From assembly GCF_001280005.1 (NCBI RefSeq), contig NZ_LGDW01000443.1:1-64000 (forward strand): DNA of 64,000 bases. The letters run 5' to 3'. The translations under genes were made by a program, and so were the position numbers. This DNA comes from Streptomyces sp. NRRL WC-3618. Lineage in GTDB: Bacteria; Actinomycetota; Actinomycetes; Streptomycetales; Streptomycetaceae. Position 1 is the stretch's first letter. Every line of letters starts with the position of its first letter. Below are positions 31,170 through 40,821 of this stretch, one piece after another. A model generated the notes under the pieces. It was not told where the DNA came from and made no database searches. It worked only from the letters and a program-made list of their open reading frames with translations.

Positions 31170-32243
31170 CGGCCAGCTCCAGGTAGGCCGCGAACAGCAC
31201 CAGGTGTACGCCGCCCTGGAGCGGCGTGGCTCTTCCGGGCACCACCGTCAGCGAGCCCACGACCACCGTCAGGGCGAGCAACACCATGTGGCTGGCGCCG
31301 AGGCCGAGGACCAGTGGCCCGGAGAGCCAGACGGAGGCCAGGGCCGCGGCGGGGATGGTCAGGCCGATGCTGGCCATCGCGGACCCGAGGGCGAGGTTCA
31401 GGCTGTTTCTGCACCCGGTCACGGCGCGCGGAGCGCAGCGCGGCGATGGTCTCGGGGAGCAGCACGAGCAGGGCGATGATCACGCCGACGACGCCATGCG
31501 GCAGGCCGGCCGCCTCCACCCCGGACTCGATGGTGGGCGACACTCCCTTCGCGAGGCCGACCACGCCGATCAGTGCCAGGCCCAGCAGTCCCAGGCTGAC
31601 CCCGGCGTGGCGGCCGGGGAGCTCCGCGTGGCCGTCCGCCGCGATGACCTTGCCCCGTCTGGTGACCGGCAGGGAGTAGTCACGGTGCCGCCCGGTCTGG
31701 GTGGCCACGAACAGGCCGTACAGGACCAGCGAGGCGAGCGCGGCGAAGGTGAGCTGGACGGTGGAGAAATCGGGACGGCTTGCTCGTGGTGAACGTCGGC
31801 AGCACCAGGCTGAGGGTGGCCAGCGTCGCGACCGTGGCGAGGGCCGCGCCGGTGCCCTCCGGGTTGAAGACCGCGGTCCCGTGACGGATCGAGGCGGTGA
31901 GGAGACTCAGTCCGACGATGCCGTTGCAGGTGATCATCACAGCCGCGAACACGGTGTCCGTCGCCAGGGTGGCACTCTTGGCCCCGCCATCGGCCATCAG
32001 CGTGACGATCAGGGCGACCTCGATGATCGTGACGGCGACGGCCAGCACCAGGGATCCGAAGGGTTCACCGACCCGGTGGGCGATCACCTCGGCGTGATGC
32101 ACGGCGGCCAATACGGCTCCGGCGAGGATCAGCGTCACCAGCGCGACGACCGCTCCGGCAAGGTCGCGCCCCCAGGTGAACCCGAGCAGAACGACCGCGG
32201 CCACCGGCACGACGGCCGTCCACCGCGTCGCGAGCGACCGCAA
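31159..32243 (-). pseudogene. ChaA-type Ca2+(Na+)/H+ antiporter, broken by two single-base insertions
   Basis: Three minus-strand frames join into one CaCA-family antiporter. Piece 1 (32243 to about 31780) has VHHAEVIAHRVGEPFGS with the acidic ion-binding motif and TIIEVALI. Piece 2 (about 31780 to 31408) reads FSTVQLTFAALASLVLYGLF and VGVIIALLVLLPETIAALR with the second motif. Piece 3 (about 31405 to 31159) reads NSLNLALGSAMASIGLTIPA. The total length of 1085 nt minus 2 equals 361 codons, the normal family size, so one extra base at each of about 31776-31783 and 31406-31408 explains everything. These may be true mutations or sequencing errors. Confidence 0.8.
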
Positions 32244-32494
32244 CCGGACGATGATTCAGCGATCGTCACAGACGGACACAGGCCACGCACCCGCACACAG
32301 CCCCTCACACACCGCCCCGCTCGCACCCTTCACGCTCACCTCACAGTCGATCCTGCCCACGGACCCCCAGACCCGGCCCGCGCTCCAACCTGGCGCCCCG
32401 AACGGGACGCACCGCCCCGAGCCCTCGCACCGGCCTCCAACGTCACAGTCGGTGAAGGACGGCGGCCGCGTACACACGCACCCAACGAAGCACC
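32244..32494. other. Gene-free stretch between chaA and terC
   Basis: About 250 nt rich in CACAC/CCCC runs. I find no credible reading frame, promoter motif or RNA in it; it should contain the promoter of the chaA-like gene. Confidence 0.4.
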
Positions 32495-32531
32495 GGGAAC
32501 GGTGACCGGCAATTCACCGCGCACCGTTCCC
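32495..32531 (-). terminator. Hairpin after terC
   Basis: A 10-bp stem GGGAACGGTG/CACCGTTCCC with a 17-nt loop, beginning about 22 nt past the terC stop. Confidence 0.5.
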
Positions 32532-32553
32532 GATGTCTCTACGTCCGACGCAC

Positions 32554-33555
32554 TCAGGCCTCGATGCTGTCCTTCGGAGCGCCTTCGCTCTCCTTCTGCG
32601 CCGCCTCGGCCGCCTCCTGCTTCCTGGATGCGATCAGGCTGGTGATCGTGGTGATGACCAGGACCCCGCAGATCACTCCGAGGGAGACCGGTATGGAGAT
32701 CTCCGGTACGTGAACGCCGGACTCGTGCAGCGCGTGCAGCACCAGCTTGACGCCGATGAAACCGAGGATGACCGACAGGCCGTACGAGAGGTGGACCAGC
32801 TTCCTCAGCAGGCCGCCGATGAGGAAGTACAGCTGGCGCAGGCCCATCAGAGCGAACGCGTTGGCGGTGAAGACGATGTACGGGTCCTGGGTGAGGCCGA
32901 AGATCGCCGGGATCGAGTCGAGGGCGAACAGTACGTCCGTGGTACCGATCGCGAGCATCACGACCAGCATCGGCGTCATGATCCGCTTGCCGTTCTGCTC
33001 GATCCACAGCTTGGTGCCGTGGTAGCGGTCGGCCACACCGAACCGCTTCTCGGCAGCCTTGAGCAGCTTGTTCTCCTCGAACTCCTCGTCCTCGTCGTCG
33101 GTGCGGGCCTCCTGGATCAGCTTCCAGGCGGTCCAGATGAGGAAGGCGCCGAAGATGTAGAACACCCACGCGAAGCTCGCGAGGATCGCGGCGCCGGCAG
33201 CGATGAATATCGCGCGCAGGACGAGCGCTATGAGGACACCGACGAGGAGCACGCGCTGCTGGTACTGCGAGGGCACCGCGAACTTCGCCATGATCAGGAC
33301 GAAGACGAAGAGATTGTCGACGCTCAACGACTTCTCCGTGATGAAGCCCGCGAAGAACTCGCCGGCCGGCTCACCGCCGCTGAAGAAGAGCAGCCCCAGG
33401 CCGAAGAGACCGGCCAGAGCTATCCAGACGACCGTCCAGATTCCGGCTTCCTTGATTGATACGTCGTGGGGCTTACGCCCGATGAAGAAGTCCACCGCGA
33501 TCAACGCGGCAAGACCCACGATGGTCAGGACCCACAGGGTCACGGAAACATTCAC
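32554..33555 (-). CDS. terC: TerC family integral membrane protein
   Basis: A 333-residue membrane protein with about nine helices. Family marks are FFAGFITEKSLSVDNLFVF and MLAIGTTDVLFALDSIPAIFG, both with acidic residues inside helices, plus LWVLTIVGLAALIAVDF at the N-terminus. TerC/Alx proteins export Mn2+ and support secreted metalloproteins; the tellurite link is historical. I use the GTG at 33555 with GGAGG upstream; an in-frame start at 33582 would add nine residues. Expression is probably controlled by the upstream riboswitch candidate. Confidence 0.93.
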   Translation of the reverse strand: MNVSVTLWVLTIVGLAALIAVDFFIGRKPHDVSIKEAGIWTVVWIALAGLFGLGLLFFSGGEPAGEFFAGFITEKSLSVDNLFVFVLIMAKFAVPSQYQQRVLLVGVLIALVLRAIFIAAGAAILASFAWVFYIFGAFLIWTAWKLIQEARTDDEDEEFEENKLLKAAEKRFGVADRYHGTKLWIEQNGKRIMTPMLVVMLAIGTTDVLFALDSIPAIFGLTQDPYIVFTANAFALMGLRQLYFLIGGLLRKLVHLSYGLSVILGFIGVKLVLHALHESGVHVPEISIPVSLGVICGVLVITTITSLIASRKQEAAEAAQKESEGAPKDSIEA

Positions 33556-33589
33556 TGCGCCTCCGGCAGTACGTAACGGCAAATTTCAG

Positions 33590-33730
33590 CGTCGTCGCTA
33601 CCGGAGGTCTCTTCCACCCGCGACAGCCTGGCTCCTTCACGCGCCCGGTGCCTGCGGGCCGACGCCCCGGGATCTGGATTGATCCGTATTGACGGGTACG
33701 CCGCAGCAGGTAGGGAGTACTCCCCTCCGT
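33590..33730 (-). promoter_or_regulatory. Candidate yybP-ykoY (Mn2+) riboswitch in the terC leader
   Basis: On the minus strand the terC leader contains GGGGAGTAC (33717-33725) and, about 110 nt later, GGGTGGAAGAGACCTCCGG (33602-33620), resembling the two conserved L1/L3 strands of the yybP-ykoY class, which often sits before terC-type genes. The CCTCCGG at 33601-33607 is fully complementary to the CCGGAGG that includes the terC ribosome site (33560-33566), which suggests control of translation. Recognition is from memory of the consensus; a covariance search would settle it. Confidence 0.55.
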
Positions 33731-33839
33731 TGGGAAAACAGTACCCCAATCACCAAGGAAAGGTAAAGAGATTAGTAAAGGAAAACCAAAACTCGCAGGT
33801 CAGGTCACTTTGCGGATACTTGGTGAAGTCCTGCGGGTG

Positions 33840-35855
33840 TCAGCCGTTCCACTCTCGGCGGGCTGCCGCGACCTGGCCGAGCACCTGCTGGAGCACCTGG
33901 CTGCCGTACGGCACGACCGCCGGCTCGTAGGTCCACGCATGGCCGACCCATGGGTCGGCCAGATGGTCGTCGGGTACCGGAGTGAGTCGCAGAAGCGAAC
34001 GCCAGAGCGGATCCAGCAAGGGTCCGTAGACCGAGGCGTCCTCGCGGTCGGCGACCAGCAACAGGTGGACGCCGACGGCCGGGCCCTCGTCCGCGAGATA
34101 GCGCAACTGAGTCACCGCCCGGTCGTCGAAACCGTGCGGGAAGTCATTGACGATCAGCAGTTGCTGACCGGTGTCGAGATCGGGCGGCAGTGAATCGGCC
34201 GCGCCGCCACGCACCGCCATCTGCACCAGGTCGACGCGCTGGGTCAGCCGGCCCAGGACGTCCGCGACGCCTGCGGCCCCGGCGGCGGGCGGCCCCGCGA
34301 GCACACCGCTCCGTACGAGCGGCGCGAGGGCCGGGGCGCCCGAGCCTGCCGGGTCGATGACATGCACGGCGAACTCGCCCGCCGGATGGACGGCGAGCAG
34401 CCGGGCCGCGTGGGTCACTGCCGTCTCCATCGCGAGCCGCCGCAGCTCGTCGGAATCGATGAGCGACCTCTCGAGAGCCTCACCACCGCTGTCGATCCAC
34501 AGGCCGCGCTCCAACGGCAGCCGAACAAGCATCGGGATGCTCAGGTCGAGGCTCTCGGGCAGCCGCAGGTCGCCCAGCCGCAGCGCCATGGGCAGCTCCA
34601 TCGGCACGCGGTACCCGTGCCAGACGGGGTTGTCCCAGCGTGCGTACGACAGGGGCAGCGCGGGCTCGACGACCTCAGCCTCGGCGATGAGCTGGGAGAG
34701 GTCGCGGTCGAGGGCTACCCGGGCCTGGTCGACGAGCTGGACGTGCTTCACGCGGGCCGCCTCCCGGGCGGCATCGCCCCGGTCGCCGATCCGGCTGCGT
34801 GGATCCGCCAGGGCCTTGTCGATCTCCTGTTCAAGACGCGAGTCGGCGAAATCCACGGCGCTGCGGTATGCGGCGACGGTGCGCGCCAGGTCCTCGAACA
34901 TGCCCCAGACCTGGTTGTAGAGCCGCTCGTCCATGGACCACCCGTTCGCGTCACCCGCGACCGGCCGCGGCGGCTGTCCCGACTGGGCCAGGGGTACGGT
35001 CGGCGGCGCCGGGGGCGGAGCGGCGGGACGACGGCTGGGATGGCTGTAGTTGATCGGTGCGCCGCCGGTGGGTGCTGACGGCTGGGAGGAGGCGGAGGAG
35101 TCGGTCTGCGCGGCTTCCCCGGCGCGGCCCACCTGGGGCGAACCGTCCGGTTGACCGGCCTGCGCCGGTGCGCCGGGCATCGGGGGGTCCTCAGGCATCT
35201 GAGCCGCGTACGGCGACGCGGACTGCGCGGGCGCGGGGGACGCCGCCAAGCGGGTGCGGTCGCTGTCGGACGTGCGGGGCGGAGGAGGTGCCACCGAGCG
35301 GGAGTGAGCCTGGAACACCGCCTCGTTGATGGCGTCCGCGAGCCGGCGGGCCTCGGGGAGGCCCTGGTCGGTGAGGAGTTCGGCGAGGCCGCCGGCGTAT
35401 CCCTGACCGATGGCTCGTACCTTCCAGGCGTCCTGCCTGCGGTAGAGCTCCAGGGCGACCACAGCCGACTCGGCCTCCAGGCCGGTGATCGTGTAACTGG
35501 CGACCCCGCTGCCGTCGAGGCCGGTGACGGCGACGAAGGGTGCGGACACACCGCCGAAGCGGACCGGCCCGCCCACACCGGACGGAAGAGCGAGCAGCAC
35601 GCTGATCCGGTGCGCGGATTCCGGCATGGCGCCCAGGTCCACGGCGAGCCGGTGATCGGCCGCCGCCTGCCTGGAGACCTCCAGGCCGGGGAGGGTGGGC
35701 GCGCCGGGATGCGCCACCCACTCGACACCGTGGACCTTGCCCTGCTCGTCGCCGATCGTGGCCGCGGCCACGATCGGCGTGCCGGCCGAGATCCGCACCT
35801 CGAGACGGACCTGCGAGAGCGGATGGTTCTGCCCCCGGACCAGCTCGGCCGTCAT
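33840..35855 (-). CDS. TerD domain protein with large C-terminal domain
   Basis: A 671-residue protein. Residues 1-185 are a TerD/CABP1 calcium-binding fold (VRISAGTPIVAAATIGD, HRISVLLALPSG, VVALELYRRQDAWKVRAIGQGYAGGLAELLTDQG). A proline/alanine/glutamine-rich linker (about 195-305) follows, then a helical region and a C-terminal part (about 430-671) with QQLLIVNDFPHGFDDRAV and VGVHLLLVADRED that looks like a degenerate FtsK/HerA-type nucleotide-binding fold without a clear P-loop. Members of this architecture occur in Ter stress modules. It lies between terC and a second terD. Confidence 0.8.
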   Translation of the reverse strand: MTAELVRGQNHPLSQVRLEVRISAGTPIVAAATIGDEQGKVHGVEWVAHPGAPTLPGLEVSRQAAADHRLAVDLGAMPESAHRISVLLALPSGVGGPVRFGGVSAPFVAVTGLDGSGVASYTITGLEAESAVVALELYRRQDAWKVRAIGQGYAGGLAELLTDQGLPEARRLADAINEAVFQAHSRSVAPPPPRTSDSDRTRLAASPAPAQSASPYAAQMPEDPPMPGAPAQAGQPDGSPQVGRAGEAAQTDSSASSQPSAPTGGAPINYSHPSRRPAAPPPAPPTVPLAQSGQPPRPVAGDANGWSMDERLYNQVWGMFEDLARTVAAYRSAVDFADSRLEQEIDKALADPRSRIGDRGDAAREAARVKHVQLVDQARVALDRDLSQLIAEAEVVEPALPLSYARWDNPVWHGYRVPMELPMALRLGDLRLPESLDLSIPMLVRLPLERGLWIDSGGEALERSLIDSDELRRLAMETAVTHAARLLAVHPAGEFAVHVIDPAGSGAPALAPLVRSGVLAGPPAAGAAGVADVLGRLTQRVDLVQMAVRGGAADSLPPDLDTGQQLLIVNDFPHGFDDRAVTQLRYLADEGPAVGVHLLLVADREDASVYGPLLDPLWRSLLRLTPVPDDHLADPWVGHAWTYEPAVVPYGSQVLQQVLGQVAAARREWNG

Positions 35856-35907
35856 CGCCTTCGTCCCCCCGCGTCGTTCTCTTGTTCGTGGGCTGTCCGG
35901 GGCCCGG

Positions 35908-36519
35908 TTACAGGTGCGGCAGGATCGCCGGCATCAGGTCCTGGAAGGTGCGGCCGTTGGCAGGCGTGCCAAGGGCGGTCATCTGCCAGCCGCCGCCCGC
36001 GCGGTGCACCTTCGCCATGATCTGGGCCGTGTACTGGCCGCCACCGTCCAGTGTGTAGCGGGCGAGTTCGTCACCGTTGGCCTCGTCGACCAGACGGCAG
36101 AAGGCGTTCTGCACCTCCTGGAAGGTCTGGCCCGTGAAGGAGTTCACGGTGAAGACGATCTGGTCGATGTGGACCGGCACACGCGGCAGGTCGACGAGGA
36201 TTGCCTCGTCGTCACCACCCTGGCCGACGCCACCGACCAGGTTGTCGCCCGTGTGTCGCACCGAGCCGTCGTCGCTCACGAGGTGACGGAAGAACACCAC
36301 GTCGACGGGCTGTTTGTCGGCGAACAGCACGGCGGAGGCATCGAGGTCGATCTCCCTCGTCCGTGTGCCGAACAGGCCGCGCCGGGGAGCCGCCTGCCAG
36401 CCAAGGCCCATGCGCACCGCCGTCAGGGTGCCCCCGTCGTTCTTCTGCAGGCTGATGGCCTGACCCTTGGTCAGATTGACGCTGCCACTGGGCGTTCCGC
36501 CCTTGGATACGTCCACCAC
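35908..36519 (-). CDS. terD: TerD family protein
   Basis: A 203-residue TerD-domain protein (VNLTKGQAISLQKNDGGTL, LDASAVLFADKQPVDVVFF, SVRHTGDNLVGGVGQGGDDEAILVDL, INSFTGQTF-type segment). The Asp-rich GDNLxGxGxGDDE loop is the calcium site. The tandem GTGs at 36519 and 36516 are preceded by AGGGGAAC. The gene is followed by the TerD-fusion gene 52 nt downstream and then terC, so the three make a small Ter-type stress module. The protein is cytosolic. Confidence 0.92.
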   Translation of the reverse strand: MVDVSKGGTPSGSVNLTKGQAISLQKNDGGTLTAVRMGLGWQAAPRRGLFGTRTREIDLDASAVLFADKQPVDVVFFRHLVSDDGSVRHTGDNLVGGVGQGGDDEAILVDLPRVPVHIDQIVFTVNSFTGQTFQEVQNAFCRLVDEANGDELARYTLDGGGQYTAQIMAKVHRAGGGWQMTALGTPANGRTFQDLMPAILPHL

Positions 36520-36669
36520 GCGCTGTTCCCCTCTCGAGCCGTCCCCTGTTTCCGCGGGGTCCGCGGATGACCTGAACCCTACGCAGGAGCACTGACAGTG
36601 CCGAAGCCTGGGCGCACTTTGTGTCGGTGTTGCAACACTGCGCGTACGACGCAGGTCGCGGAGGCGGAC

Positions 36670-36704
36670 CGGGGTGCCCGACCGGTGCGGCGGTCGGCAC
36701 CCCG
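36670..36704 (-). terminator. Hairpin after uvrB
   Basis: A 14-bp stem with one bulge (CGGGGTGCCCGACCG, loop GTGCGG, CGGTCGGCACCCCG) starting 18 nt past the uvrB stop. Confidence 0.65.
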
Positions 36705-36721
36705 TGCGCCCCGGGCACCAC

Positions 36722-38860
36722 TCAGGCGATGCCCGCCTCCCTCATCTGCCGCAGTTCCTTCTTCATCTCCGAGACCTCGTCGCGCAGCCGGGCGGCGATC
36801 TCGAACTGGAGGTCGGTTGCCGCAGCACGCATACGTGCCGTCATCTCCTCGATCTGGTCGGCGAGTTCGGCCGCGGGGCGATCCGTCGGCACCGTCTCCC
36901 CGGCCTTGCCCTTGACCGCCTTCGCTCCCTTGGCCGCCTTGCCGCCGAGCGAGGGCACCGGGGCCTTGGCGCCCTTGCCGTCCTTCGACTTGCGGTAGCC
37001 CGAGCCAAGGAGTTGTTCCGTGTCGACGTCCTCGCGGGCGATCTGCGCGACGATGTCGTTGATCTTCTTGCGGAGCGGCTGCGGGTCGATGCCCCGCTTC
37101 TTGTTGTACGCGACCTGCTTCTCCCGGCGGCGGTTGGTCTCCTCGATGGCCTTCTCCATCGCCGGGGTGATCTTGTCGGCGTACATGTGGACCTGGCCCG
37201 AGACATTGCGCGCCGCGCGGCCGATGGTCTGGATCAGGGAGGTGCCGGAGCGCAGGAAGCCCTCCTTGTCGGCGTCGAGGATCGACACCAGGGACACCTC
37301 AGGGAGGTCGAGGCCCTCCCGGAGGAGGTTGATGCCGACCAGGACGTCGAACTCGCCGGCGCGCAGTTCGCGCAGCAGCTCGACCCGGCGCAGGGTGTCG
37401 ACGTCGCTGTGCAGGTAGCGGACCTGGATGTCGAGTTCCAGGAAGTAGTCGGTGAGATCCTCAGCCATCTTCTTGGTGAGCGTGGTCACCAGGACTCGCT
37501 CGTCCTTGTCCGCGCGCGTGCGGATCTCGTGCACCAGGTCGTCGATCTGACCCTCGGTGGGCTTGACGACGACCTCGGGGTCGATGAGACCGGTGGGGCG
37601 GATGATCTGCTCGACGTAGCCGTCGCCTCGGGACAGCTCGTACTTGCCGGGGGTCGCCGACAGGTAGACGGTCTGCCCGATGCGCTTTTGGAACTCCTCC
37701 CATTTCAGTGGGCGGTTGTCCAGCGCGGAGGGCAGCCGGAAGCCGTGGTCGACGAGCGTGCGCTTGCGGGACGCGTCCCCCTCGTACATGGCGCCGATCT
37801 GCGGGACCGTGTTGTGCGACTCGTCGATGACCAGCAGGAAGTCGTCCGGGAAGTAGTCGATCAGGGTGTTCGGCGGAGAGCCGGGGAGGCGGCCGTCGAA
37901 GTGCATCGAGTAGTTCTCGACTCCGGAACAGGAGCCGATCTGGCGGAGCATCTCGAGGTCGTACGTCGTCCGCATCCTCAGGCGCTGGGCCTCCAGGAGC
38001 TTGTTCTGTTTCTCCAGTTCGGCGAGGCGTTCGCCGAGTTCCTTCTCGATGTCATTGACGGCCCGCTCCATGCGCTCGGGCCCTGCCACGTAGTGCGTGG
38101 CAGGGAAGACGTACATGTGCTCGTCTTCACTGATGATCTCGCCGGTGAGCGGGTGGAGGGTGGAGAGTGCCTCGATCTCGTCGCCGAACATCTCGATGCG
38201 GACGGCCAGCTCCTCGTAGACCGGGAAGATCTCGATGGTGTCACCCCGGACGCGGAACGTGCCGCGGGTGAAGGCCAGGTCGTTGCGCGTGTACTGGATG
38301 TCGACGAAGCGGCGCAGCAGCTGGTCCCGGTCGATCTCCTCACCGACCTTGAGAGGGACCATCCGGTCCACGTACTCCTGCGGAGTACCCAGGCCGTAGA
38401 TACAGGACACGGAGGCGACCACGATGACGTCCCGCCGGGTGAGCAGCGAGTTCGTCGCGGAGTGACGCAGGCGTTCGACCTCCTCGTTGATCGAGGAGTC
38501 CTTCTCGATGTAGGTGTCCGACTGAGGGACGTATGCCTCGGGCTGGTAGTAGTCGTAGTACGAGACGAAGTACTCGACGGCGTTGTTCGGGAGGAGTTCC
38601 CGGAACTCGTTCGCCAGCTGGGCGGCCAGAGTCTTGTTCGGCGCCATGACAAGCGTGGGGCGCTGAAGCTTCTCGATCATCCAGGCGGTGGTGGCGGACT
38701 TGCCGGTGCCGGTCGCGCCGAGGAGCACGACGTCCTTCTCACCTGCTTCGATGCGCCGAGCCAGCTCGGCGATGGCCGCCGGCTGGTCGCCGCTCGGCTG
38801 ATAGGGGCTGACGACCTCGAAGGGCGCCACCGTGCGTTCGATCTTGGAAACTGGCCGCAT
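36722..38860 (-). CDS. uvrB: Excinuclease ABC subunit UvrB
   Basis: A 712-residue DNA helicase-like damage verifier. Present are Walker [16 protein letters not shown] (about residue 42), the beta-hairpin region [25 protein letters not shown] (written in two parts: [14 protein letters not shown] and [14 protein letters not shown]), the DExx box [13 protein letters not shown], motif [11 protein letters not shown] and a C-terminal UVR domain ([25 protein letters not shown] region) that binds UvrC. I choose the ATG at 38860 ([18 protein letters not shown]). The -10 of the damage promoter ends 7 nt before it, so the message is probably leaderless. Confidence 0.97.
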   Translation of the reverse strand: MRPVSKIERTVAPFEVVSPYQPSGDQPAAIAELARRIEAGEKDVVLLGATGTGKSATTAWMIEKLQRPTLVMAPNKTLAAQLANEFRELLPNNAVEYFVSYYDYYQPEAYVPQSDTYIEKDSSINEEVERLRHSATNSLLTRRDVIVVASVSCIYGLGTPQEYVDRMVPLKVGEEIDRDQLLRRFVDIQYTRNDLAFTRGTFRVRGDTIEIFPVYEELAVRIEMFGDEIEALSTLHPLTGEIISEDEHMYVFPATHYVAGPERMERAVNDIEKELGERLAELEKQNKLLEAQRLRMRTTYDLEMLRQIGSCSGVENYSMHFDGRLPGSPPNTLIDYFPDDFLLVIDESHNTVPQIGAMYEGDASRKRTLVDHGFRLPSALDNRPLKWEEFQKRIGQTVYLSATPGKYELSRGDGYVEQIIRPTGLIDPEVVVKPTEGQIDDLVHEIRTRADKDERVLVTTLTKKMAEDLTDYFLELDIQVRYLHSDVDTLRRVELLRELRAGEFDVLVGINLLREGLDLPEVSLVSILDADKEGFLRSGTSLIQTIGRAARNVSGQVHMYADKITPAMEKAIEETNRRREKQVAYNKKRGIDPQPLRKKINDIVAQIAREDVDTEQLLGSGYRKSKDGKGAKAPVPSLGGKAAKGAKAVKGKAGETVPTDRPAAELADQIEEMTARMRAAATDLQFEIAARLRDEVSEMKKELRQMREAGIA

Positions 38861-38867
38861 GACATCC

Positions 38868-38890
38868 ACCGTACGACCACCCACTGACAA
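38868..38890 (-). promoter_or_regulatory. RecA-NDp type DNA-damage promoter of uvrB
   Basis: Minus-strand TTGTCAGTG, 8 nt, TACGGT, exactly the RecA-NDp consensus; transcription would start at or next to the uvrB ATG. Confidence 0.75.
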
Positions 38891-38900
38891 CGGGTCCTGA

Positions 38901-39764
38901 TCACCGGTTCTGCGGGGTGCGGGAGCTCTGGTGTCCGCGCCTGTGACCGGGACGCTGCGGGCGACGGCCGGGGTGCGGGACGGCGGGGTGGGCCGGGATG
39001 CCGGGCTTGTTCTCGGTGAGGCGCCGGTCGGGCTTGCCCTTGACCATCAGAGGATCGAACAGCACGACGACGCCTGCCAGCAGGAGGAAGGCCAGGGGGC
39101 CGATCATCAGGGGGGCGAGCAGGGCCGCGGGGGAGGCTCCCTCCGGGCTCCCGGGCGCGTTGTGGAGGTGGACGCTCAGGGCGGCCATGCCCGTGTAGTG
39201 CATACCGCTGACGGCGAGCCCCATGACGAGACTGGCGCCCACGCTCCACAGGAAGCCGCGGATCTGCCCGGCCGCCCACAGGGCGGCGGTGGCGGCCACG
39301 ACGGCTATCACGACCGAGGCCGAGACGGTGAGGGTGTTGTACTCCAGCTTCCCGTTGAGGCGCATTCCGGCCATGCCCAGATAGTGCATGGAGGCGATGC
39401 CGAGGCCGGTGATGGTGCCGCCGGTGAACAGGGCTGTTCCGCTCGCGCCCCGGTAGCCGACGATGAAGATCCCGATGCCGACCATGAGGATGGCGACGCC
39501 CAGGCTGGCGAAGGTCAGCCACATGTCGTAGTTGATCGGGGTCTCCTTGACGGCGAACCCCATCATCGCGATGAAGTGCATCGTCCATATGCCGGAGCCG
39601 ATCGCGGCCGAGCCGAGTGCCAGCCATCCTGGTCGCCAGGACTGGGTGACCAGCATCGATCTGGTGGTGCAGCGCAGGCCCAGCGCACCGCCCAGGCAGG
39701 CCATGAGGTAGGCCACCAGCGGTGTGACGAGTCCGTAGCTGAATCCGTCGACCGTGCCCTGCAT
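38901..39764 (-). CDS. MHYT domain integral membrane sensor
   Basis: A 287-residue membrane protein with seven predicted helices and three MHYT-type motifs: [22 protein letters not shown] and [11 protein letters not shown]. These Met/His clusters are thought to bind copper or sense O2, CO or NO. No output domain (GGDEF/EAL/kinase) is attached; the C-terminal 45 residues are a basic, proline-rich cytoplasmic tail. It follows uvrB divergently behind an ordinary intergenic gap. Confidence 0.9.
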   Translation of the reverse strand: MQGTVDGFSYGLVTPLVAYLMACLGGALGLRCTTRSMLVTQSWRPGWLALGSAAIGSGIWTMHFIAMMGFAVKETPINYDMWLTFASLGVAILMVGIGIFIVGYRGASGTALFTGGTITGLGIASMHYLGMAGMRLNGKLEYNTLTVSASVVIAVVAATAALWAAGQIRGFLWSVGASLVMGLAVSGMHYTGMAALSVHLHNAPGSPEGASPAALLAPLMIGPLAFLLLAGVVVLFDPLMVKGKPDRRLTENKPGIPAHPAVPHPGRRPQRPGHRRGHQSSRTPQNR

Positions 39765-40059
39765 GCGCGGCTGCCCTTCCGCCCTGTCGCATCCCCGGAT
39801 TTCCCTGAAATGCCTCCGTGCCCCAGGACCGGCCAGCGGTCAGGGGTGTGGCAGAGAGTATGACTGGCTCCGGAAGGGTCGAACGATTTTCCGGCAAAGA
39901 AACACGGCCTTGCCCCACTTGTGCGGCAGGAGTGTGCGGACTCGGGCAACTCCGTTCAATCTGTGTGTGTCGCGGCTCTTTGCCCGTGCTCCCTCCCTTG
40001 TCCCTCGGCTGTCACTCGCGGACCGTCCGTGCTCGCTCGCACCCGTGCGCCGGGCGTTG
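39765..40059. other. Intergenic region between MHYT gene and ogt
   Basis: About 295 nt with no credible reading frame. It must hold the MHYT promoter; the ogt promoter begins at 40060. Confidence 0.4.
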
Positions 40060-40082
40060 ATGTCAGTGGTGGGTCGTACGGT
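40060..40082 (+). promoter_or_regulatory. RecA-NDp type DNA-damage promoter of ogt
   Basis: ATGTCAGTG, 8 nt, TACGGT, one mismatch from TTGTCRGTG-N8-TANNNT, with the ogt ATG 6 nt after the -10, so a leaderless message is predicted. Confidence 0.65.
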
Positions 40083-40088
40083 GGGCGT

Positions 40089-40664
40089 ATGGACAGCCAC
40101 GGGCGGGACCAGCGACAGGACCCGGAGAACCGGCAGCGGGTGGTGTGGGCGGTCGTCGGCAGCGACATCGGCCCCCTGCTGCTGGCCGCGACGCACGAGG
40201 GCCTGGTGAACGTGGTGTTCCACGCCACGGAGTCGGTGCGGGAAAGGACGATCGAGCGGCTCGTTTCCCGGCTCGGCGCGGAACCCGTCGAGGCGCCCGG
40301 GTCCCCGCTCCTCGCTGAGGCGATACGCCAGTTCGCGGCGTATTTCGCGGGTGAGCGGCACGACTTCGAGCTGCCGCTCGACTGGTCCCTGATCTCCGGA
40401 TTCAACCGCCAGGTGCTGCGCGAACTCGCCTCGGGCGTGCCGTACGGCGCGGTGGTCGGGTACGGCGACCTGGCCGGCCGGGTCGGCCAGCCGGGCGCGG
40501 CTCAGGCGGTGGGTGCGGCGATGGGCGCCAATCCGCTGCCGGTCGTGGTGCCGTGCCATCGGGTCGTGGAGAGCGACGGTGGCCTCGGCGGGTTCGGGGG
40601 CGGTCTGGAGACCAAGCGGAAACTGCTCGCGCTCGAAGGGGTGCTGCCCGAGCCACTGTTCTGA
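40089..40664 (+). CDS. ogt: Methylated-DNA--protein-cysteine methyltransferase
   Basis: A 191-residue suicide repair protein that removes alkyl groups from O6-alkylguanine. The acceptor Cys is in VVVPCHRVV, preceded by the helix-turn-helix GAVVGYGDLAGRVGQPGAAQAVGAAMGANPLP region (RVGQPGAAQAVGAAMG). The N-terminal ribonuclease-like half is complete. The ATG at 40089 is favoured by promoter position; the frame upstream to 39921 is not protein-like. Confidence 0.95.
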   Translation: MDSHGRDQRQDPENRQRVVWAVVGSDIGPLLLAATHEGLVNVVFHATESVRERTIERLVSRLGAEPVEAPGSPLLAEAIRQFAAYFAGERHDFELPLDWSLISGFNRQVLRELASGVPYGAVVGYGDLAGRVGQPGAAQAVGAAMGANPLPVVVPCHRVVESDGGLGGFGGGLETKRKLLALEGVLPEPLF

Positions 40665-40821
40665 GGGACAGCCGCAGGGCTCGAGGGTTTCCTCAACAGG
40701 AGGCCCAGCAGTACGAGGGGACAGTCCCGTGCGGGAGGAGGTTCCGTGGGGGACGCTGTGCAAAAGCAGCAGGGGGGACCACGCCAGTGAGCACGTTCTT
40801 CGCCCGCGTGAGCGGGCCGCG

